From assembly GCA_024760905.1 (NCBI GenBank), contig CM045738.1:51881797-51945796 (forward strand): 64,000 bases of DNA, read 5' to 3'. Positions 1-64,000 of the stretch are shown here, piece after piece; the first letter of the stretch is position 1; every line of letters begins with the position of its first letter. This stretch comes from Plotosus lineatus (Eukaryota > Chordata > Actinopteri > Siluriformes > Plotosidae). The notes beneath the pieces are model-generated. The model did no database searches, was not told the DNA's origin, and saw only the letters and a list, made by a program, of their open reading frames with translations. Made by a program: the position numbers and the translations under genes.

Positions 1-1796
<1,796 letters not shown>

Positions 1797-1799
<3 letters not shown>

Positions 1800-3042
1800 G
1801 ATCCCTCCCTTTCCACGGTTCATTGGGACCGAGATTCTCCCATGCGATCACTGAATTCCGTGAAGTAGGATCAACCCCCCTCTGACTGACGTATACATAC
1901 ATGTACATGTGCATATAATATCAATAAATACATATTCAGTTCTATAAATCCTTAATAAATACACGCATATAGACACGTGCACACACTCAGATGCCCGTGC
2001 ACGCAGGAAGATGCGCACCTCACAAAAATGTAAGTAGTTTTGATGGGAGGTGTTGGGTTGTTTTTTGTTTCGTGTTTGTTTAGGGTATATTTTGTTGTTG
2101 TTGCATAATTGGCCTTGTTTTTACGATATTTTCCTTAACTTTTTCCTCTATTCCTCCTTAATATTCCGATGAATATTTGAAAAAAAAAAAAAAATGCGAT
2201 GCACTGAAGCCACATGAATTTGTTCCTTCGCACTTCAATTCATGCGGCTTCAGTGAATCACAGTTTTTATTTTACAAATATTCATTGAATTAATAAATAA
2301 GGAAATTAAGGAAGAATAGGGGAAAATGCTGCAAAAACAAGGCCATTTATGCAACAAAAAACTCAAACAAACACAAAACAAAAAACAACCCAAAACCTCC
2401 CATCAAAACTACTTATATGTTTGAGTTGCGCATCTGAATGCGTGCATGCCCATCTGAGTGCATGCGTGTGCGTCTGTATGTGTGTGTATTTATATTTTAT
2501 TTACAGCATATTCATTATTTTTTAATGTTTAATTGTTGTTATAAATATTTATAGCATTGAATATGTATTGATATTATATACACATATACATGCACGTTCA
2601 GGGGCAGTGGTGGTCTAGGGGTATAGGGCGCTGGATCAGTGATCCTATGGTTGGGGGTTCAAGTTCCACTCCACTAGGTTGTCACTGTCTCCCCAGTGCA
2701 GCTAACTGGGTTATCAAAGGCTGGCCATGTCTCTCACTGTCTATGGTGTTAGGCATGTAAAAGAACCATTGCTGACTTTTGTAAAAGAGTAGGCTCCAAA
2801 GCCGTCAGCATGTTTCTGTCCCTTGTTAAAAGAGTTGTGTCAGGAAGGGCATCCGTCATAAAAGAAATATGCCAAATCAAGCTTGCGATTCATTCACTGT
2901 GGCGACCCTGGATGAAAAGAAAGGCAAAAGGAAATCATCATACATGCACGTACAGTATACATCGGTCGGGGGGGTTGATCCTACTACGCGGAATTTGGTG
3001 GTTGCGTGGGGGTCTCGGTCCCAATTAACCACGGATAGAGAT

Positions 3043-3046
<4 letters not shown>
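1797..3046. mobile_element. Long foldback element, pogo/Tigger-like, interrupted by a SINE
   Basis: Terminal inverted repeats begin AGGGATCCCT and include TTAATTGGGACCGAG and GAATTCCGCGAAGTAGGATC. The arms are several hundred bases long and meet near 2215 in a short A-rich and T-rich centre containing an inverted CACTGAAGCCACATGAATT. Flanks are TA-rich. It encodes no protein. Other full or partial copies are at 10764, 12546, 16822 and 61069. Assignment to the pogo group is inference from the TIR style and TA context. Confidence 0.75.
2598..2939 (+). mobile_element. tRNA-derived SINE with RTE-like tail, copy 1
   Basis: Begins GGGGCAGTGGTGGTCTAG, carries an A-box-like TGGTCTAGGGGTA and a B-box-like GGTTCAAGTTC, a unique body (GCATGTAAAAGAACCATTGC), then sequence resembling the RTE 5' leader (AGGAAGGGCATCCG) and the RTE 3' end (CACTGTGGCGACC). 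Flanked by a perfect 12-bp duplication ATACATGCACGT at 2586-2597 and 2940-2951, so both ends are certain. It sits in the right arm of the foldback element. Confidence 0.9.
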
Positions 3047-3104
<58 letters not shown>

Positions 3105-3107
3105 ATG

Positions 3108-3148
<41 letters not shown>
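3047..3148. repeat. (TA)n with TG core
   Basis: Two runs of TA separated by GTGTGTGTATGTATGTG, between the foldback element and an RTE tail. Confidence 0.95.
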
Positions 3149-3151
<3 letters not shown>

Positions 3152-3428
3152 GCACATGTAGGACGTTTTGGAGACAAAGTCAGAGAGGCTAGATTGAGAT
3201 GGTTTGGACATGTACAGAGGAGGGACAGTGAGTATATTGGTAGTAGGATGCTGAGGTTGGAACTACCAGGCAGAAGGCCTAGAAGAAGACCAAAGAGACG
3301 ATTTATGGATGTGGTGAAGCAGGACATGAAGGTAGCTGGTATAAGAGAAGAAGATGCAAAGGATAGGGTGAGATGGAGGCAGATGATTCGCTGTGGCGAC
3401 ACCTGAAGGGAAAAGCCGAAAGGAAAAG
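3152..3428 (+). mobile_element. RTE LINE 3' end, copy B
   Basis: 5'-truncated copy covering the C-terminal domain ([30 protein letters not shown]) and the standard end CTGTGGCGACACCTGAAGGG followed by AAAAGCCGAAAGGAAAAG. The last ~70 codons are open in frame. Confidence 0.9.
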
Positions 3429-3460
3429 ATATATACAAGTAAACACAAAATGCCGTTTTC

Positions 3461-4823
3461 AGTGCCAATTGCATTTATGTATTATTAAAAAACATCTGAA
3501 CTACAAAGGCCTGTGTGAATAAGTAATTGCTTCCTAAACCTAATAGCTGGTTGAACCACCTTTTGCAGGAATAACTGCAGTCAAGCATTTGCGATAAGAG
3601 GCAATGAGTCTTTCACATCACTGTGATGGGATTTTGGCCCACTCTTCTCTGCAGAATTGTTTAAGATCAACCAGATTGGATGGTTTTTGGGAATGAACCG
3701 CATTTTTAAGGTCATGGTCATGCCACAGCATCTCAATAGGGTTTAGGTCAGCACTTTGACTAGGCCACTCCAAAACCCTCATTTTGTTCTTTTTTTGGCC
3801 ATTTAGAAGTGGACTTGCTGCTGTGGTCGCGAGCAGAATTCATGGTTCCATCAATCGTGACAAGTCGCCCAGGTCCTGAAGCAGCACAGCAGGCTCAAAT
3901 CATCACACTTCCACCACCATGTTCCACTGTTGGCACAATGTTCTTTTCATCAAATGCAGTGTTTTTTTTTGGGGGGGGGGGGTTGCGTCAGGTGTAACCG
4001 GATTCATTTCTCCCAAAAGGTTCAGCTTTAGTTTCATCAGTCCAGAGGACATTATCCTAAAAGCTTTGGGGATATTCAAGATGATTCTTGGCAAAAGTGA
4101 CTGATGCCTTGATATTCTTTTTTTTGTCAAAAAAGTGGCTTTCACCTCGTGTCTTTCTGATGGTGGAGGCAAGTGAGGCTTGTAGTTGTTTAGAAGTGGT
4201 TTTTGGATCCTTTGTGACTTTTCTGGTTCGTTTGCGCCATGCTCTTGGATTAATTTTGGCAGATCGGCCACTCCTGTGAAGGGTCACCACTGTGCCATGC
4301 CTTCTACATTTATGGATAATGGCTCTGACAGTGGTCTGCTGGAGTCCCAAAGATTTACTGATGATTTTGTATCCTTTCTCAGACTGAGACATCTCTATAA
4401 TCTTCTTTCTTGTTTGCTCTTGAAGCTTACTGGATCGCAGTATGATGTGTTTTGTATGGCCTACCTCACCTTATCGGACGGGTTTTATGTTAGGGATCAC
4501 CTGATTGAAAATGTCTGGCAGTAATCAGGCATGGGTGTGGCCATGAAATTGAACTCAGTTGTCCCCAATAATAGGATCAATCACAATTAACTCTCCTTTT
4601 AACAAGGGGACAACTACTTTTTCACAGTTTCATGTAGGTTTGGATAGGATTTTTCTCTCAACAAATAAAAAATCACAAGAGGAAAACTGTATTTTTTTTG
4701 AATACTTAGATTGTCTTTTGTGTAATGTTTAATTTTGTTTGTTGATCGTAAAAAGTTAAGTAGGACAAAGGAGCAAAAAAGTAAAAAAATCAGTAAGGGT
4801 ACAAAAACTTTGACACAGCACTG
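3461..4823 (-). mobile_element. Decayed Tc1-like transposon
   Basis: Transposase in minus orientation: an HTH region (GYKIISKSLGLQQTTVRAIIHK, about 4390-4320), a WTDETKA-like first catalytic segment near 4040, and an EWPSQSADLNPIEMLWHD-like segment near 3745-3790 that carries the second Asp and the Glu of the DD34E triad. Frameshifts and a long G run break the ORF. The right end (TTGACACAGCACTG|TA at 4823) is clear. The left end is not, so the left boundary is approximate. Confidence 0.8.
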
Positions 4824-4827
4824 TATG

Positions 4828-4828
<1 letters not shown>

Positions 4829-4866
<38 letters not shown>
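4829..4866. repeat. (TG)n microsatellite at the exon 26 donor
   Basis: About 17 TG units on the plus strand, (CA)n in gene sense, immediately following donor GTAA. Confidence 0.95.
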
Positions 4867-60840
<55,974 letters not shown>

Positions 60841-60858
60841 GATCGAAATGCACTCGCT

Positions 60859-60921
<63 letters not shown>

Positions 60922-60990
60922 ACATGCTCGCGAACACTCAGTGGAACTACTTTGAAGAGGAGGGGCTAACTGTGGCCTGAAATTAATTTT
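60841..60990 (-). promoter_or_regulatory. nckap1l 5' leader or proximal promoter, repeat-rich
   Basis: In sense orientation a (TG)n array (60898-60923) is followed by an (AG)n array (60870-60897) that ends about 30 nt before the start codon. No TATA box is evident. Whether the repeats are transcribed leader or promoter cannot be told from sequence. Confidence 0.35.
60870..60923. repeat. (CT)n/(CA)n tract upstream of nckap1l ATG
   Basis: (CT)14 followed by (CA)13 on the plus strand. Confidence 0.97.
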
Positions 60991-61068
60991 TTCCATATCG
61001 CCTTTATTATTACCTGTATTAAATTTCTTTTTCTCAAATTATTATCAGTATATTACTCCATCAGTATG

Positions 61069-63543
61069 CAGAGATTCCTCACTTTCCATGGTTACAGTGG
61101 TATGAAAAAGTATCTAAACCTTTTGGAATTTCTCACATTTCTGCATAAAATCACCATTAAATGTGTTCTGATCTTTGTCAAAATCACACAGATGAAAAAA
61201 CAGTGTCTGCTTTAACCAAAACCACCCAAACATTTATAGGTTTTCATATTTTAATGAGGATAGCATGCATACAATGACAGGAGGGGGAGGAATAAGTAAC
61301 TGAACCATCACATTCAATATTTTGTGCCCCCCCCCACGGCAGCAATAACTTCAACCAGACGCTTCCTGTAGCTGCAGATCAGTCTGGCACATCGATCAGG
61401 ACTAATCTTGGCCCATTTTTCTTTACAAAACTGCTGTAGTTCAGTCAGATTCCTGGGATGTCTGGCATAAATCACTGTCTTGAGGTCATGCCACAGCATC
61501 TCAATGGGGTTCAAGTCTGGACTTTGACTTGGCCACTCCAGAACGTGTATTTTGTTCTTCTGAAACCATTCTGAAGTTGATTTACTTCTGTGTTTTGGAT
61601 CATTGTCTTGTTGCAGCATCCATCCTCTTCTTAGCTTCAACTGTCTGACAGACGGCCTCAGGTTTTCTTGCAAAACATCTTGATAAACTTTTGAATTCAT
61701 TTTCAAGTTGTCCAGGCCCCGAGGCAGCAAAACAGCCCCAAACCATGATGCACCCTCCACCATGCTTCACGGTGGGGATGAGGTGTTGATGTTGGTGAGC
61801 TGTTCCATTTTTCCTCCACACATGACGTTGTGTGTTCCTCCCAAACAATTCAGCTTTGGTTTCATCAGTCCACAAAATATTTTGCCAAAACTTCTGTGGA
61901 GTGTCCAAGTGCCTTTTTGCGAACATTAAACGAGCAACAGTGGTTTTTTTTTTTTGACAGCAGTGGCTTCCTCCTTGGAGTCCTCCCATGAACACCATTC
62001 TTGGCCATTGTTTTACATATAGTTGATGTGTGCACAGAGATCTTGGACTGTGCCAGTGATTTCTGTAAGTCTTTAACAGACACTCAAGGGGTTTTTTTAA
62101 CCTCTCTGAGTATTTCGCGCTGAACTCTTGGCATCATCTTTGGTGGACGGCCACTCCTTGGGAGAGAAGCAACAGTGCCAAACTCTCTCCATTTGTAGAC
62201 AACTTCTCTGACTGTCGATTGATGAACATCTAGACTTTTAGAGATAGTTTTGTATCCTTTCTCAGCTTTATACAAATCAACAATTCTTGATTGCAGGTTT
62301 TCAGACAGCTCTTTTGAGCGAGCCATGGTGCACATCAGACAATGCTTCATATCAAGACAATTCTTACCAGGTGTGTATTTTATAGTGGCTAGGGCAGCTT
62401 TAAGCCACTCATCAGTGATTGGGCACACACCTGACTTAAATTGTTTGGTAAAAATTGGTTTCAATTGCTCTTTAAGTCTCCTTAGGCAGAGGGTTCAGTT
62501 ACTTATTCCTCCCCCTTCTGTCATTGTTTGCATGCTATCCTCATTAAAATATGAAAACCTATAAATGTTTGGGTGGTTTTAGTTAAAGCAGACACTATTT
62601 TTTCATCTGTGCGATTTTAACTAAGATCAGATCACATTTGATGGTGATATTATGCAGAAATGTGAGAAATTCCAAAAGGTTTAGATACTTTTTCATACCA
62701 CTGTAATTGGGACCGAGATCCATACGCGACCGCCGAATTCCACAAAGATGAACCCCCCCCCCCGACTGACGTATACTTACATGTATATACTGTATGTGTA
62801 TAATATCAATAAATACATACTCAATGCTATAAATGCTTATAATAACAATTAAACATTCAAAAATAATGCATAAGTTGTAAATAAAATATAAATCCACACA
62901 CATACAGACACGTGCGCGTGCACACACTAAGCTGCGCACCTCACATAAAAATGTAAGTAGTTTTGATGGGGGGGTTTGGATTGTTTTTTGGTTTTTGTTT
63001 GTTTGGGGGTTTTTTGCTTGGTTTTTTTTTTTTTTTTTTTTTTTGCATAATTGGCCTTGTTTTGTGGTATGTTCCTTAACTTTTTCCACTAAAATTGCAC
63101 TTTTTTTGTTTTTTTAAATATTCATCGAATTTAAAAATAAGGAAATTAAGGAAAAATAGGGGGAAAGTTAAGGAAAATGCTGCACAACAAGGCCAATAAT
63201 GGAAAAAAAACCCCAAACAAACAAAACCAAAAAAACAACCCAAAAGCTCTCCCATCAAAACTACTTACATTTTTATGTGAGGTGCACATCTGAGTGTTTG
63301 CACGTGCATCTGTGTATGCATGCATGCGTCTGTATGTGTCTGTATTTATATTTTATTTACATCTTAGGCATTATTTTTGAATGTTTAATTGTTATTATAA
63401 GCATTTATTGTGTTAAATGTGTATTTATTGATATCATATATACATACTTGTACGTCATAAAGGGGGTTTATCCTACTTCTCAGAATTCGGTGGTTGCAAG
63501 GGAATCTCGGGCCCAATTAACCGCGGAAAGTGAGGGATCCCTG
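61069..63543. mobile_element. Foldback element, complete, with Tc1 inside its left terminal repeat
   Basis: Left end CAGAGATTCCTCACTTTCC, right end GGAAAGTGAGGGATCCCTG. Arms share AAATGTAAGTAGTTTTGATG, GCATAATTGGCCTTGTTTT and AACTTTTTCC in inverted form, meeting near 63115. About 865 bp once the Tc1 (1.6 kb) is removed. Confidence 0.85.
61095..62703 (-). mobile_element. Tc1-like transposon, full length, frameshifted transposase
   Basis: 1,609 bp, TIRs CAGTGGTATGAAAAAGTATC extending at least 60 bp with matching complement, TA on both sides. Minus-strand transposase: MARSKELSENLQSRIVDLYK start at 62324, paired HTH with GRPPK hook near 62145, DDE domain with ILWTDETKAELFG (61882), SPDLNPIEMLWHDLK (61530). 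The spacing between second Asp and Glu is 34 residues (DD34E group). A stop or frameshift between VKKTP and VSVKDL, a T run at 61941-61952 and another near 61600 break the ORF. Confidence 0.94.
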
Positions 63544-63559
63544 TATATACACAAATATA

Positions 63560-64000
63560 TCCTTCTCCTTCTTCTTCTTTGGCTTGGCTTTGTGAGCAAA
63601 GATTTATAAAGGGGGCTGTCCACATAGACTGCAGGCACACTGGTGGATGACAAGGCTGATGCGGGACAGACAAATCCGGCCACAGTGGCTGCAGTCTGGT
63701 AAATCGGTTGATGCTTCTCGGTTTTTCCTCCTGTGGCGTTTCACCTTCATGTTGTCCCTGCAAATGTCCTCAAAAGAGGAGATGGCCTGGTGCATGATGT
63801 AGTGCCAGGACTGGCAGTCAGCAACAAGTTTCAACTACTGGCAGCAGTCAATGTTACAGGCTCTGAGAGACTTCTTCAGGGAGTCCTTGTGACATTTCTT
63901 TGGCGCCCCTCTGTCTCAGTGGCCAGTGGAAAGTTTGCCATACAGCGCTAACTTGGGTAGGCGATGGTCCTCCATTCTGGAGCTGTGTCTTGCCCAGCGC
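63560..64000 (-). mobile_element. LINE 3' end with C2H2-like zinc finger
   Basis: Minus strand: RMEDHRLPKLALYG, FEDICRDNMKVKRHRRKNREA, CSHCGRICLSRISLVIHQCAC, then stop. A C-terminal Cys2-His-type finger after a RW-GH type domain is typical of several fish LINE ORFs. Runs off the right edge. Family not resolved. Confidence 0.65.

Noticed and set aside
2598..2690. Functional tRNA gene at the SINE head
   Set aside because: A and B boxes are recognisable, but the sequence cannot be folded by eye into a standard cloverleaf and is part of a repeated SINE with TSDs.
63473..63834. Host zinc-finger gene at the right edge
   Set aside because: The single Cys/His finger follows LINE-type C-terminal sequence (RMEDHRLPKLALYG) and broken frames, so it is read as a LINE 3' end.

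Overview
Eukaryotic window, almost certainly a teleost fish. The evidence is split genes with GT-AG introns, very abundant CA/TG, GA, TA and GATA microsatellites, and a fish-type mobile-element load: RTE and Rex3-like LINEs, Tc1 elements, hAT and pogo-like miniature elements, tRNA-derived SINEs and a chromodomain Ty3/gypsy element. I cannot name the species from sequence alone.

The one host gene I recognise is nckap1l (Hem1), on the minus strand. Its start codon is at 60840, and 26 coding exons run down to 4867. They encode about 948 codons in one consistent reading phase. The last ~175 codons (from after the 'DTDIK' segment) would lie beyond base 1. Hem1 is the haematopoietic NAP1-type subunit of the WAVE regulatory complex, which links Rac to Arp2/3-driven actin assembly. 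Exons sit in clusters (49.1-51.0 kb, 48.7-48.9 kb, 31.8-34.4 kb, 19.8-24.0 kb) separated by four very large introns (about 9.7, 14.3, 7.8 and 12.2 kb) plus intron 25 (2.5 kb). Nearly all the added length is transposable elements.

Layout from left to right. 1-4.8 kb: RTE fragment, foldback element with a SINE in it, RTE tail, decayed Tc1. 4.9-7.6 kb: exons 26 and 25 flanking an RTE copy. 7.6-10.7 kb: a near-complete Rex3-like LINE. 10.8-19.7 kb: foldback half, an RTE copy broken by two hAT elements, two more RTE copies, and a decayed LINE. 19.8-24.0 kb: exons 24 to 18 with a complete SINE. 24.1-30.4 kb: an RTE interrupted by a CR1-like LINE and by a second RTE. 30.4-31.3 kb: GATA array, old RTE, L2-type SINE. 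31.8-34.4 kb: exons 17 to 10. 35.2-40.9 kb: a gypsy element inside an old LINE endonuclease. 41.1-43.1 kb: hairpin, Tc1 deletion derivative, (TA)n, pogo-like MITE. 43.2-48.5 kb: RTE copies, a solo LTR, old LINE. 48.7-51.0 kb: exons 9 to 2. 51.0-59.7 kb: minisatellite, chimeric SINE, the most complete RTE, other LINEs, pogo-like MITEs, a SINE-RTE chimera. 60.8 kb: exon 1. 61.1-63.5 kb: a foldback element carrying a Tc1. 63.6-64 kb: LINE 3' end.

The most informative observations are the (TG)n tracts abutting many nckap1l splice acceptors, the datable chain of nested insertions with clean target-site duplications, a SINE built from a tRNA head plus both ends of the local RTE, and two chimeric retrocopies that look like template switching.
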